Positions 43,906 to 53,555 of a stretch of 64,000 nucleotides of DNA are shown piece after piece (the first letter of the stretch is position 1; each line of letters starts with the position of its first letter). Location of the stretch: positions 1 to 64,000 of the forward strand of contig JACKOV010000002.1 of NCBI GenBank assembly GCA_024234075.1. The letters run 5' to 3'. The notes beneath the pieces were generated by a model. That model searched no databases. It saw only the letters and a program-made list of their open reading frames with translations, and had not been told where the DNA came from. Made by a program: the position numbers and the translations under genes. The stretch is from Nevskiaceae bacterium (GTDB lineage: Bacteria; Pseudomonadota; Gammaproteobacteria; Steroidobacterales; Steroidobacteraceae).

Positions 43906-45866
43906 GCACCGCCGCCGTGCCGCAGCTGACGATCCGCGCGATCGTGCTGGCGATCGTGCTGGCGATGATCCTCGCGGCCGCCAACACCTATCTCGGCCTG
44001 TTCGCCGGCATGACGATCGCTTCGGCGATCCCGGCCGCGGTCGTCTCCATGGCCGTGCTGCGACTGTTTGGCGGCGGCACCGGCAAGGCCGGTATGCTCG
44101 AGAACAACATCGTCGCCACCGGTGCCTCGGCCGGCTCGTCGATTGCCTCGGGCGTGATCTTCACGATCCCGGCGCTGGTGATCCTCGGCTACTGGAGCGA
44201 CTTCCGCTTCAGCTGGGTGCTGGCGATCGCCGGCTTGGGCGGCATCCTCGGCGTGCTGTTCTCGGTGCCGCTGCGTCGTTCGCTGATCGTCGAACAGAAA
44301 CTCACCTTTCCCGAAGGCCAGGCCGCGGCCGAAGTGCTGCGCACCGGCGAGAACCCGGCCCAGGGCCTGAAGATCCTCGGCGCCAGCGCACTCGGTGGCG
44401 GTCTCGCCAAGCTCGCCGCCGGCAGCGGGCTGCGTCTGATCCCGGATACCGCCGCCGCCGCCAGCTGGCTGCCCGGCGGCGCGATCGCCTATTTCGGCAC
44501 CAACCTCTCGCCGGCGCTGCTCGGCGTCGGCTACATCGTCGGCCTGAACGTCGGCGTGCTGGTGCTGATCGGCGGCATGATTTCCTGGAACATCGCGATC
44601 CCGCTCTATGCCGCCTACGTGCTGCCCGGCAACGCCGAGTTCGCCGCGGCATTGGCGGGCCTGCCGGCGGAGGATGTCGCGGGCGCGATCTGGTCGCGGC
44701 AGATCCGCTATCTCGGCGTCGGTGCGATGCTGGTCGGCGGCATCTGGGCGCTGATCAGCCTGCGCAGTTCGCTGCTGTCGGGCGTGCGCAGTGGGCTGGC
44801 CGCGGCGCGCGCCGGTGCGGGCACGGGCGCCGTGCCGGACACCGAACGCGATCTGCCGATGAAATGGGTACTGGCCGGCATCGTGCTGTTCACGCTACCC
44901 CTCTGGGCGCTGTACCAGACCATCACCGGCTCGCTCGGCGTCAGCGGTCCGATGACCCTGATCATGGTCGTCGCCGGTTTCCTGTTCTGCTCGGTGTCGG
45001 CCTACATGGCCGGCCTGGTCGGCTCATCGAACAACCCCGTCTCCGGCATCACCATCGCCACCATCCTGTTCGCGGCCGTGGTGCTGCTCGGCCTGATGGG
45101 CCGCGACGCGGCACTCGGCCCGGTGGCGGCCATCATGATCGGCGCCGTGGTCTGCTGCGCGGCCTGCATCAGCGGCGACAACCTGCAGGATCTGAAGTGC
45201 GGTCACCTGATCGGCGCGACGCCGTGGCGACAGCAGGTGATGCTGGCAATCGGCGCGGCCACCAGTGCGCTGGTGATGGCCCCGGTGCTGAACCTGCTCG
45301 CCAGGGCCTACGGCATCGGCGTGCCCACCGCCAGCCATCCCGATCCGCTGCTCGCCCCGCAAGCCACCCTGATGGCCTCGGTGTCCAAGGGATTGTTCGG
45401 CGGCTCGCTGCCCTGGAACATGATCGCGATCGGCGCAGTGATCGGCATCGCGATCATCGTCGTCGACCAGATCCTCAAGGCACGCGGCTCGAGCTTTCGC
45501 GCGCCGGTGCTGGCAGTCGCGGTCGGCATCTACCTGCCGCTCGAACTATCGGTGCCGATTTTCCTTGGCGGCTTGCTGTCGCATCTCGCACTGCGCGTGC
45601 TGCGCGCCCAAACAACTGGCACTGCCGACGACGAGGCCTCATCCGAACGCCTGAACCGCAACGGCATGCTGTTCGCCGCCGGCATGATCACCGGCGAGGC
45701 CCTGATGGGCATCATGATCGCGATCCCGATCGTCAGCTCCGGTCGCGCCGACGTACTCGCCTTGCCCGGGTCGCTACAGTTCGGCGGCTGGCTCGGCCTG
45801 CTGATACTCGGCGCGCTGGCGGCCTGGCTGTATCGCATCGCGACCGGTCAGCGCACCACGACCTGA
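43902..45866 (+). CDS. OPT-family oligopeptide transporter
   Basis: A 654-residue membrane protein with about 15-16 helices, of the prokaryotic OPT family. The conserved N-terminal AANTYLGLFAGMTIASAIPAAVVSM and the NNIVATGASAGSSIASGVIFTIPALVI block are typical. It begins with GTG inside the stop of the POT gene. Substrates of this family are peptides or peptide-like metal chelates; specificity is unknown. Confidence 0.92.
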   Translation: MSTAAVPQLTIRAIVLAIVLAMILAAANTYLGLFAGMTIASAIPAAVVSMAVLRLFGGGTGKAGMLENNIVATGASAGSSIASGVIFTIPALVILGYWSDFRFSWVLAIAGLGGILGVLFSVPLRRSLIVEQKLTFPEGQAAAEVLRTGENPAQGLKILGASALGGGLAKLAAGSGLRLIPDTAAAASWLPGGAIAYFGTNLSPALLGVGYIVGLNVGVLVLIGGMISWNIAIPLYAAYVLPGNAEFAAALAGLPAEDVAGAIWSRQIRYLGVGAMLVGGIWALISLRSSLLSGVRSGLAAARAGAGTGAVPDTERDLPMKWVLAGIVLFTLPLWALYQTITGSLGVSGPMTLIMVVAGFLFCSVSAYMAGLVGSSNNPVSGITIATILFAAVVLLGLMGRDAALGPVAAIMIGAVVCCAACISGDNLQDLKCGHLIGATPWRQQVMLAIGAATSALVMAPVLNLLARAYGIGVPTASHPDPLLAPQATLMASVSKGLFGGSLPWNMIAIGAVIGIAIIVVDQILKARGSSFRAPVLAVAVGIYLPLELSVPIFLGGLLSHLALRVLRAQTTGTADDEASSERLNRNGMLFAAGMITGEALMGIMIAIPIVSSGRADVLALPGSLQFGGWLGLLILGALAAWLYRIATGQRTTT

Positions 45867-45961
45867 AAATCCGTCCCGTCCCCCTGCAGATCCTCAGCAT
45901 CGCGACCATACTCGTCGGCGCCTGATCGGGCACCCACCCTTGCACCGGAAGCGAAGCAGCG

Positions 45962-46957
45962 ATGATCCGCGGCCTCAGTCGACGCACCAAGCTGGTGCTC
46001 TGCCTGGCGATCCTCTATCTCGTCTGGGGCGGCAGCTATCTCGTGACCTCGGTCGGCGTGCACATGCTGCCGCCGTTTCTGATGAGCGCCGTGCGCTTCA
46101 CGGTCAGCGGCCTCGCGCTCTACGGCATCGCACGGCTGCTCGGCGAAGGCCGCGCACCGCTCACGCCGGTCGAATGGCGCCACCTGACCATCACCGGCTT
46201 CTGCACCGTGCTGGTATCGAACGGCTTCAACGTCTGGGGACTGCAATGGCTGCCGTCGAACCAGGCCGCGCTGCTGAACGTCTCCTCAGCGTTCTGGATC
46301 ACCCTCCTCGGCACACTCGGCCCGCGCGGTCACCCGATCACCCGGCTGGTCGCGATCGGACTCGCGATCGGTGCCATCGGCGTCGCCATGATCCTGCTGC
46401 CCGGCGGCGAGCGGCTGGCCACGCCCGGAGCCGCAGCCCTGGTCGGTGCCGAGATGCCGCCCTATCCACTCGGCTCCTCGTTCGTGCCACAGCTCGGCGT
46501 GCTGCTCGGCTGCTTCGGCTGGGCGGTCGGCACCGCCTACATCCGCAACGCCCGGACCCACCTCGACCTGCTGTCGTTCACCGGCCTGCAGATGTTCCTC
46601 GGCGGCCTGATGTTGTTTTTACCCGCGGCGCTCGGCGGCGAGTTCGCACGCTGGCATTGGTCCGGCGCCGGCCTCGCCGCGCTCGCCTACCTGATGGTGT
46701 TCAACTCGCTGATCGCCTACACCGCCTACGCCTGGCTGTCGAAACACGCCACGCCCGGCCAGACCGGCACCTACGGCCTCGTGAATCCCGCAGTCGCGAC
46801 CCTGCTCGGCTGGCTGGTGCTCGACGAGCGGCTGACCACGGCCCAGTGGATCGGCACCTTGGTGATCCTCGGTGGCGTGCTGCTGGTGAACTGGCCGCAA
46901 CCCGCGTCACGGCCCGCAGCGCCAGCCCCGACGCCGCCGACCGAGTCGCCGCAGTAA
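45962..46957 (+). CDS. EamA-domain DMT-superfamily transporter
   Basis: A 331-residue membrane protein with ten helices in two EamA repeats (about 10-150 and 175-320). Typical signatures are LVWGGSYLVTSVGVHMLPPF at the start of repeat 1 and NPAVATLLGWLVLDERLTTAQWIG at the end of repeat 2. Probably a metabolite exporter. It has an extra loop between the repeats. It is 95 bp after the OPT gene on the same strand. Confidence 0.9.
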   Translation: MIRGLSRRTKLVLCLAILYLVWGGSYLVTSVGVHMLPPFLMSAVRFTVSGLALYGIARLLGEGRAPLTPVEWRHLTITGFCTVLVSNGFNVWGLQWLPSNQAALLNVSSAFWITLLGTLGPRGHPITRLVAIGLAIGAIGVAMILLPGGERLATPGAAALVGAEMPPYPLGSSFVPQLGVLLGCFGWAVGTAYIRNARTHLDLLSFTGLQMFLGGLMLFLPAALGGEFARWHWSGAGLAALAYLMVFNSLIAYTAYAWLSKHATPGQTGTYGLVNPAVATLLGWLVLDERLTTAQWIGTLVILGGVLLVNWPQPASRPAAPAPTPPTESPQ

Positions 46958-47080
46958 ACACGCATCGGCGTTGCGCTCATCCGATCGAATCCACAGCTCG
47001 GAGCCAGCCTTCTCCGTCCTATTCAGTCACTTGGATCGCGATCGCGAATGGATCGACGACCTAAGTATGCGCCATTGGCC

Positions 47081-47449
47081 CTAACGACCCTTGATCTGCT
47101 CGACGCCTTTCGAGCCGATGAACCAGGAGCCAATCCAGCCGGTCAGGCCCACGACCAGCGCGCCGAGCAGCGCGGCCCAGAATCCGAGGATGTGAAAGCC
47201 CGGCAGCATCCAGGCCACCAGCGCCACCATCCCGGCATTGATGACCAGCAGGAACAGTCCGAGCGTCACGATGGTGATGGGGAACGTCAGCACGATCGCG
47301 ATCGGGCGGACGATTGCGTTGACCACGCCGAGCAGCACCGCCGCGATCAGCAAGGTGGTGGAATCGTCGATCCGGAAACCGTCGATCAGATAGGTCGCGA
47401 GCCACAGGCCGAAAGCTGCGATCACCGCGCGCAACAGAAATCCGGTCAT
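47081..47449 (-). CDS. small four-helix membrane protein of the phage-holin-4 superfamily
   Basis: A 122-residue protein with four membrane helices and the family pattern AAVLLGVVNAIVRPIAIVLTFPITIVTLGLFLLVINAGM. These chromosomal homologues are widespread and not evidence of prophage. Its ATG overlaps the stop of the SRPBCC gene (ATGA). Confidence 0.85.
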   Translation of the reverse strand: MTGFLLRAVIAAFGLWLATYLIDGFRIDDSTTLLIAAVLLGVVNAIVRPIAIVLTFPITIVTLGLFLLVINAGMVALVAWMLPGFHILGFWAALLGALVVGLTGWIGSWFIGSKGVEQIKGR

Positions 47450-47910
47450 GTCACAGTCCCCTTGGCGGTTGGCCCACCATCCATGTTTTTCTCGAGATAA
47501 ACCTTAAGCCGTGCGATCGACAGGCGCCAGCCGGCATAGTGGCGCTGGAACAGTCTGTCCCAGGGCGGTGCCGACGGAAAGCCCGAACCGAGCACACGTA
47601 CCAGCGTGCCGGGGGCACGGGCCTCGAGCAGCACGTCGTCGATCCCCGCACTGTCGGCCGGTGGCAGCGACGGCGACGGCAGGTGGATCAGCCGCAATCG
47701 GCGGCCGGGAAGGAACACATCGATGTGCGCCAGCATCTCGATCTCGCGATCGACGCTGCCGCGGAAGGAGCCCCCTTCGCGCGCCACGACCTGCGCATTG
47801 CTCGACAGCCAGCGTGCCAGCTTCGCATCTTCGGTCAATGCCGCCCAGACGCGTGCCGGGTCCGCTTCGATATCGATGCGCAGCGCGTAACTCAACGTCC
47901 TCCCAGTCAT
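47446..47910 (-). CDS. SRPBCC-domain protein (START/Bet v1-like)
   Basis: A 154-residue small lipid/ligand-binding fold. The beta-strand start LSYALRIDIEADPARVWAALTEDAKLARWLSS is typical of the AHSA1/SRPBCC group, and the long C-terminal helix covers WDRLFQRHYAGWRLSIARLKVYLEKN. Chosen start is ATG at 47910; the frame stays open far upstream across the divergent MAPEG gene. Co-translated with the four-helix membrane protein. Ligand unknown. Confidence 0.8.
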   Translation of the reverse strand: MTGRTLSYALRIDIEADPARVWAALTEDAKLARWLSSNAQVVAREGGSFRGSVDREIEMLAHIDVFLPGRRLRLIHLPSPSLPPADSAGIDDVLLEARAPGTLVRVLGSGFPSAPPWDRLFQRHYAGWRLSIARLKVYLEKNMDGGPTAKGTVT

Positions 47911-47982
47911 GTCACCATTGTGCCACCACGCTATGCTGGGTGCGGTCACCGATGACTCACGACTGAAGAGAGGGCACCGCTG

Positions 47983-48381
47983 ATGAACTCCATGGCACCG
48001 GTCTATCTCGTGATGATGCTCGCCGTACTGGAGCTGTTTGCCTTCAGCATCGCGGTCGGTGCGGCACGCGGCCGCTACAAGATCAAGGCGCCGGCAGTCA
48101 CTGGTCACCCGGACTTCGAACGCTACTACCGGATCCAGATGAACACCCTCGAGCAGCTGGTGGTGTTCCTGCCCAGTTTGTGGGCATTCGCGTGGTTCAT
48201 CAGCGCCAGCTGGGCCACCGGCCTCGGCCTGCTGTTCGTGATCGGCCGGATCCTCTATTTCCTCGGCTACGCGAAGGCCGCGGAAAAACGCGGCGCCGGC
48301 TTCCTGCTCGGCATCGTGCCGACCATGATCCTGCTGGGTGGCGGGCTGATCGGCGCCGCCCGCGCCGTCTTCCGCCCCTGA
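47983..48381 (+). CDS. MAPEG-family membrane protein
   Basis: A 132-residue four-helix protein of the MAPEG family (membrane-associated proteins in eicosanoid and glutathione metabolism). The diagnostic segments ERYYRIQMNTLEQLVVFLPSLWAF and GRILYFLGYAKAAEKR are present, the latter carrying the glutathione-binding Arg/Tyr positions. Possible membrane glutathione transferase. Divergent from the SRPBCC gene. Confidence 0.88.
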   Translation: MNSMAPVYLVMMLAVLELFAFSIAVGAARGRYKIKAPAVTGHPDFERYYRIQMNTLEQLVVFLPSLWAFAWFISASWATGLGLLFVIGRILYFLGYAKAAEKRGAGFLLGIVPTMILLGGGLIGAARAVFRP

Positions 48382-48406
48382 TCTGCCGGCGCAGGTCCGC
48401 GGCGTT

Positions 48407-49690
48407 CTAGTGCGCCGCGACCGCAGCCGCGACCAGGCGGGGATGGGCACCCGGCAGACCGGTCTTCAGGATCTGCAGCGCCCGATGCACCTCCGCATCC
48501 GCCGCCACGCTGGCCGGCAGCTCGTCGGGCCCTTCGATCACGATGTCGGGATCGATACCGCGCTGGTCGATCTTCGCGCCCGAGGGCGTGGTGTAGTGCG
48601 AAGTAGTGAGCTTCAGGGCGCGACCATCCGCGAGCGGAATCACGGTCTGCACCGAACCCTTGCCGTAGCTGCGCCGCCCCACCAGCACGGCGCGGCCGTT
48701 GTCCTTGAGCGCACCGGCGAGAATCTCGGCCGCCGAAGCCGAACCGCCGTTGATCAATACCGCGAGACGCGTGCCGGCCAGCAGCTCGCCCGGCGCCGCA
48801 TCCATCCGGAAACGCGCATCGGGCGTGCGGCCGTCGGCGGTCACGATGATCCCCGAACTCAGGAACGCATCGGCGACCTCGACGGCCGAGTCGAGCACTC
48901 CGCCGGGGTTGTTGCGCAGGTCGATGATCAGGCCTTCGAGGCGTGAGCCCCGCCGTGCCGCGAGCAGTCGGGTGACGGCGCGCGTGACATCCTGCGCCGT
49001 CGTATCGCTGAAGCTGGTGATCCGCAGATAGCCATAGCCGGGCTCGAGCGGCTCGACCGCCACGCTGTGCACCTCGACCTGCGCGCGCTCGAGCGCGAGA
49101 TTGACGAGCTGCTCTGTGCCCGAGCGACGCACGCTGAGTTTGACCAGAGTGCCGGCAGGACCGCGCATCTGGTCGATCGCCGCATCGACATCCGACAGCA
49201 CCGGCGCATCGTCGATCCGCACGATCACGTCGCCGCTGCGCAAGCCGGCCCGCTCGGCCGGAGAATCGGCGATCGGCCGCAGCACCTTGATGCCGTCTAC
49301 CTCCGGTGCCACCTCGACACCGATGCCGGGATAGCTGCCCGAGGTGCTGACGCGGATCTCGTCGTACTCCTCGCGATCGAGGTAGGCGGAGTAGGGATCG
49401 AGACCGGACACGAGGCCGCGCACCGCGTTCTCGATCAGCACGTGATTGTCGACCTCGTTGACGTACTCGAGCTTGACCCGCTCGAGGATCTCGCTGAGAC
49501 GGCTGGCATCCTCCCAGGACAGGCCGTCGACCGGCGGCTGCTCCTGGTGCACCGCCGCCGCACGGCTGGCCACCAGCTCGGCACGATGGGTCGGCTCGCG
49601 ATCCGCCAGCACGGTACCGGTCATCGTCACCGCCACGCCGAGGCCGATGCCGCCGAGCAGGGCGAGGGTAGTGCGCGAACGAATCGTCAT
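48407..49690 (-). CDS. ctpA: S41-family C-terminal processing protease
   Basis: A 427-residue periplasmic serine protease with a signal/anchor (about 8-29). A helical N-domain is followed by a PDZ domain (about 113-195; GIGVEVAPEVDGIKVLRPIADSPAERAGLRSGDVIV) and the tail-specific protease core. The Ser/Lys dyad is in NGGSASAAEI (Ser at about 317-319) and RSYGKGSVQ (K344). In many proteobacteria this gene directly follows envC; here an EAL/GGDEF gene lies between them. It likely controls peptidoglycan hydrolases or their activators. Confidence 0.93.
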   Translation of the reverse strand: MTIRSRTTLALLGGIGLGVAVTMTGTVLADREPTHRAELVASRAAAVHQEQPPVDGLSWEDASRLSEILERVKLEYVNEVDNHVLIENAVRGLVSGLDPYSAYLDREEYDEIRVSTSGSYPGIGVEVAPEVDGIKVLRPIADSPAERAGLRSGDVIVRIDDAPVLSDVDAAIDQMRGPAGTLVKLSVRRSGTEQLVNLALERAQVEVHSVAVEPLEPGYGYLRITSFSDTTAQDVTRAVTRLLAARRGSRLEGLIIDLRNNPGGVLDSAVEVADAFLSSGIIVTADGRTPDARFRMDAAPGELLAGTRLAVLINGGSASAAEILAGALKDNGRAVLVGRRSYGKGSVQTVIPLADGRALKLTTSHYTTPSGAKIDQRGIDPDIVIEGPDELPASVAADAEVHRALQILKTGLPGAHPRLVAAAVAAH

Positions 49691-49762
49691 GGGAAACCTG
49701 CCGATCGATCCTGCATCGAGGGGGTACCTGCCGATGTTACCGCCGGCTCCGCGCGCGGGCTA

Positions 49763-52060
49763 TCAGCGCCGGATACCCGAAGCGACCCGCTCCTGCTCCT
49801 CGCCGACGGCATGGCCGGCCTCGAGGCGGAGGCGGCGCATGTTGGCCGACACATCGGGCGGCAATACCGTGGCACTGCAGAGCAGCGGTAGCTCCTCGAG
49901 TAAACTCGTCAGGGGTTGAGGGCGGCCGACCGCGAAACCCTGCGCATAGTCCACCCCCAGTGAGACCAGGCGCGCCTGGATCTCCGGCGTCTCGACATAT
50001 TCCGCCACCGTGGCGAGCTGCATGGTCCGCGACAGCTGGGCGATCGCCTGCACCATCGACTCGGCGCGCGGGTCCTTGAGGATGTCGCGTACGAAACTGC
50101 CGTCGATCTTCAGCAGCGTGACCGGCAGCGCCCGCAGGTAGGACAGGGACGACAGGCCGGTACCGAAATCGTCCAGCGCGACACCGCAGCCGAGCTTGCG
50201 CAGCCGGCGCATCAGGCCTTCGGCCTTGCCGATGTTGGCGATCGCGTCGCTCTCGGTCAGTTCGAAGCAGAACACCCTGGGGTCGAGCGCACAGTGCTCG
50301 AGTCGTTCGAACAGGAAATCCTGGAAAGCCTCGTCGTTCAGCGACTGGCCGGAGAAGTTCACGCTGAACACCACCGGTCGGTCCTTGAGCCAGCCGGCGA
50401 CGGCCGAAAGCTGCGAGATCGCCTGCTCGATCACCCAGCGATCGATCGTCGGCATCATCTGGTAGCGCTGCGCGGCCGACAGGAATCGATCCGGTCCGAC
50501 CGTTTCGCCCAGCGGGTCGATCATCCGCAGCAGCAATTCATAATGTGGCACCGCGTGCTGGCCCGGCGCGCCGATCGGCTGGATCAGCTGCGCATCGAGG
50601 CGCATGCGGTTCTCGGCGATCGCGGTCCGCAGGTCGCCGGCCGTGGTGATGTCGGTGAAGCGCCGGATGATGCTGACATCGGCCTCCTCGTAGACCTCCA
50701 CGCGGTTGCGGCCACGGTCCTTGCCGGCCTTGCAGGCCGACTCGGCGGCCGCCAGCGCGTGCGCGAACGCATCGCTGCCCTGCTCGAGCTGCGCGACACC
50801 GATGGTCACCGAAAAATGCAGGCGCGCATTGGGCGAGAGCATGCCGAGCTGCTCGGCACCAGCCCGCAACTGATCGGCGAACTCGGTCGATTCCTCGCGA
50901 CGCAACGGCAACATCAGCGCGAAGCGGTCGCCCGAAATACGCGAGCCGAGGCCACCCGGCGGCAGGCGATTGCGGATCAGCTCGCCGAGCTGGGCCAGCA
51001 CCTGATCGCCGACGTGCATGCCGAAGTTCTCGTTGGCCACATGCAGCTGGTCGCAGTCGAGGTAGAGCGCGCACCAGGTACGCCGATTCGCATCCTCGGC
51101 CAGCGCCGCCACGGTCCGCTGCTCGAGCGCGGGCCGGGTCAACAAACCACTGAGCGAGTCGTAGCTGGCCTCGATGCTCGCCGAGGCCCGGCGCGCCAGC
51201 ATCTCGACCAGGCGCGCATCGCGCGCCTGGAATTCGGCGGCGTTGCTGTCCCGGTACAACGCCAGCATGCCGCCGACCCGGCCGCTCGGCAGCTTGACCG
51301 GGCTGCAGAGGATGCGGTGCGCCGACGCATTGCCACCGGTCTCGCCGACGCGGTTGATCACCACCGACTCGCGTCGCGTGGTCATGAGCTGCAGCAGCTG
51401 GCGATGGGTGCGTGCCACCAGCGAACCGTCGACCTGCCGATCCTTGCCGGGCCGCATCATCGCGATGTTCTTGTCCGGCACGATCAGCGCGACCAGCGTG
51501 CACGACATGTGGTCGGCGGCGTTCTGCAGCAGCACCTTGAGTTCGTCGATCTTGTCGCCACCGGCCTGATGCGAGGTGTCGGTGACCCTCAGCAGCAGCT
51601 CCACATCCTTGTCGCGCGCCGACAGCGAGGCGTGCATCGACAGCAGCGCACCCTGTGCCGCGAGCTCGCGGCGCAGACACTCCATCGCCGGCCGGACCAT
51701 CTGGTTGACGAATTCGAAGCTCGAGCTGTCACCCTCGACCGCCTTGCGGGTCGAGATCGCAACGACGGCAATGAACTGGCCGTCGTCGTTGCGCAGCCAC
51801 CAGACATAGTAGGGAAACTCGTCGCCATCGATCTGCAGCCGCTGCCCGGCCTCGTGCGGACGCTGATGCGCGCCCTCCAGCAGGCTCTGGATCGCGTTCG
51901 GCAGGTCGGGCCCGAGCGTCGACTCGGTGGTCCAGCACAAAGAGCCTTCGGCGTCGAACACGCTGACCGAATCGGCGCGCGGCAACAGCGAGCTCACAAG
52001 CTGGGCATAGGGCTCGAGCTTCTTCCAGATTTCCTTTTCGGCAGGCGAATTCAGCGGCAT
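49763..52060 (-). CDS. GAF-degenerate GGDEF-EAL protein, probable c-di-GMP phosphodiesterase
   Basis: A 765-residue cytoplasmic protein with an N-terminal region of unknown fold (1-150) and a GAF-like sensor (about 155-300). A GGDEF domain follows (about 302-460) with the active site changed to SGDRF (376-380), so it is probably not a cyclase. The EAL domain (about 476-715) keeps the metal and catalytic residues: E508 (YELLLR), N568, E600, D630-D631 (DDFGTG), K651, E687 and Q707 (YAQGF). Phosphodiesterase activity is therefore likely. The start is the ATG at 52060; an open frame continues upstream without domain-like content. It sits between envC and ctpA. Confidence 0.85.
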   Translation of the reverse strand: MPLNSPAEKEIWKKLEPYAQLVSSLLPRADSVSVFDAEGSLCWTTESTLGPDLPNAIQSLLEGAHQRPHEAGQRLQIDGDEFPYYVWWLRNDDGQFIAVVAISTRKAVEGDSSSFEFVNQMVRPAMECLRRELAAQGALLSMHASLSARDKDVELLLRVTDTSHQAGGDKIDELKVLLQNAADHMSCTLVALIVPDKNIAMMRPGKDRQVDGSLVARTHRQLLQLMTTRRESVVINRVGETGGNASAHRILCSPVKLPSGRVGGMLALYRDSNAAEFQARDARLVEMLARRASASIEASYDSLSGLLTRPALEQRTVAALAEDANRRTWCALYLDCDQLHVANENFGMHVGDQVLAQLGELIRNRLPPGGLGSRISGDRFALMLPLRREESTEFADQLRAGAEQLGMLSPNARLHFSVTIGVAQLEQGSDAFAHALAAAESACKAGKDRGRNRVEVYEEADVSIIRRFTDITTAGDLRTAIAENRMRLDAQLIQPIGAPGQHAVPHYELLLRMIDPLGETVGPDRFLSAAQRYQMMPTIDRWVIEQAISQLSAVAGWLKDRPVVFSVNFSGQSLNDEAFQDFLFERLEHCALDPRVFCFELTESDAIANIGKAEGLMRRLRKLGCGVALDDFGTGLSSLSYLRALPVTLLKIDGSFVRDILKDPRAESMVQAIAQLSRTMQLATVAEYVETPEIQARLVSLGVDYAQGFAVGRPQPLTSLLEELPLLCSATVLPPDVSANMRRLRLEAGHAVGEEQERVASGIRR

Positions 52061-52256
52061 TTCGGCAGACTCGGCAAACGCTCCACGGGCTGGCAATCGG
52101 TTCGATGTCGTACCGGGCAAGTCTGGTCGTCCCGGTGTCCCGGCTACCTTGACCCAGTCCGCGTTTACAGATTGCAGCGCAGCCGGAACGAGACTTGCGT
52201 CACGGCCACGGCAAGAAAGTTGGCTGGCAGTCCGGTGAACGGTTTGCGACAGGGGC

Positions 52257-53480
52257 TCAGGGCCGCGGATTGCGGAACCAGGGCCGGGGGTCGATGGCCC
52301 GGCCCCCGCGCCGCAGCGCGAAGTACAGCTCGGGCTGCGAGCGGCCGCCACTGTCGCCGGCAGCGGCGAGCGGATCGCCCGCCGTGACGCGCTCGCCGAC
52401 CTTGCGGTAGAGCTCGTCGTTGTGGCCATAAAGGCTGAGATAGCCGTCGCCGTGATCGACGATCACCAGCAGACCGAGGCCTGCGAGCCAGTCGGCGTAG
52501 ACGACACGGCCGTGATAGATCGCGCGTACCGGCGCACCGCGCTCGACCGCGAACAACATGCCGTCCCAGCGCAGGCCGCCGGCGCGCGTCTCACCGTAGC
52601 GCGCGATCACGCGACCCTCGGCGGGCCAGGCGAGCTTGCCACGCAGCTGGGCGAACGCACTCTTCGAATCGCTGGGGAATTTCTCGATCGTGCGCTGCAG
52701 TTCGCGCAGCAGCTTCTCGAGCGAAGCCTGCTGGCGCTGCAACCGCTGCAGCTGCGCACTGCGCGAGCGCGATTCGGTATCGAGTTTGTCCAGCACCTGG
52801 CCGCGCTCGGCCCGCGCCTGTTCGAGTTTCTCGAGCTCGGCGGTGCGTGCCCGCTCGAGTTCGGCCAGGCGCGCCTCTTCGCCGGCCAGCTCGGCATCGA
52901 GCTCGCCCAGCCGCGCAACATGGGCTTCGATCCGGCTGATCTGCGCCGCGCGAGCGCGGCCGAAATAGCTGTAGTAGGCGAACATGCGCCCCGCCCTGGC
53001 CGGATCGCGCTGATTCAGCAGCAGCCGCAGAGGCTCCTCCCGACCGATCCGGTGTGCCGCTCGCAGCTGCGTTCCCAGCGCCTCGCGCTCCCCGGCCAGG
53101 TCCGCCTCGCGTGTCGCGCGCTCCTTTGCGAGTTCGGCCCGGCGGCGGTTGCGCGCCTCGCGCTCGCGCCGCAACCGTGACATCTCGCTGCGCACGCTGC
53201 TGACCGACTGTTCGGTGCGGCGCAGATCGCGCTGCAGCCGGTCGCGCTCGGCGGCATTGCGGCTCACCTGGCCGCGGATGCGTTCGATCTCCTTCTGGAT
53301 CTGGCGCAGCTCGGCCTCGGTCTGGGCCCGTGCCTGCCCGCTGCGCGCCTGGCCGCCGCTTTGTGCCGGCACAGCCGAGGGCAGGCCGGCCAGCCCGAGG
53401 CAGACCAGCAGCACGAGCAGCCAGGGCCGGATTGAACGAGATGATGCGCGCAAGCCGCGAAGTGTAGCGCGCTCCGTCAC
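52257..53480 (-). CDS. envC: murein hydrolase activator EnvC-like (M23 domain)
   Basis: Activates amidases at the division septum. About 407 residues: a signal peptide (WLLVLLVCLGLAGLPSAVPAQ), a long charged coiled coil (about 45-270), and a degenerate LytM/M23 domain (about 280-400; LAWPAEGRVIARYGETRAGGLRWDGMLFA, VVYADWLAGLGLLVIVDHGDGYLSLYGH). The first metal His of the LytM site appears replaced (no HxxxD), as in activators lacking catalysis. No ATG stands before the signal; GTG at 53480 is my choice and TTG at 53453 the alternative. Divergent from the yibN block. Confidence 0.9.
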   Translation of the reverse strand: MTERATLRGLRASSRSIRPWLLVLLVCLGLAGLPSAVPAQSGGQARSGQARAQTEAELRQIQKEIERIRGQVSRNAAERDRLQRDLRRTEQSVSSVRSEMSRLRREREARNRRRAELAKERATREADLAGEREALGTQLRAAHRIGREEPLRLLLNQRDPARAGRMFAYYSYFGRARAAQISRIEAHVARLGELDAELAGEEARLAELERARTAELEKLEQARAERGQVLDKLDTESRSRSAQLQRLQRQQASLEKLLRELQRTIEKFPSDSKSAFAQLRGKLAWPAEGRVIARYGETRAGGLRWDGMLFAVERGAPVRAIYHGRVVYADWLAGLGLLVIVDHGDGYLSLYGHNDELYRKVGERVTAGDPLAAAGDSGGRSQPELYFALRRGGRAIDPRPWFRNPRP

Positions 53481-53509
53481 GGGCCCGGCCCCTGCGCCGG
53501 CGAACCCGA

Positions 53510-53515
53510 TATAAT
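53510..53515 (+). promoter_or_regulatory. candidate -10 element of the yibN-grxC-secB-gpsA block
   Basis: A perfect TATAAT on the plus strand, 40 bases before the yibN start, in otherwise GC-rich DNA between divergent envC and yibN. There is no clear -35 hexamer at 16-18 bases, so an activator may be needed. Confidence 0.4.
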
Positions 53516-53555
53516 GAGACCTGACCTGCCGCAACGGATCTGCTCTTCCCGTCCC

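Noticed and set aside
47081..47449. Prophage holin
   Set aside because: No lysis or phage structural genes nearby; this membrane family is common on chromosomes.
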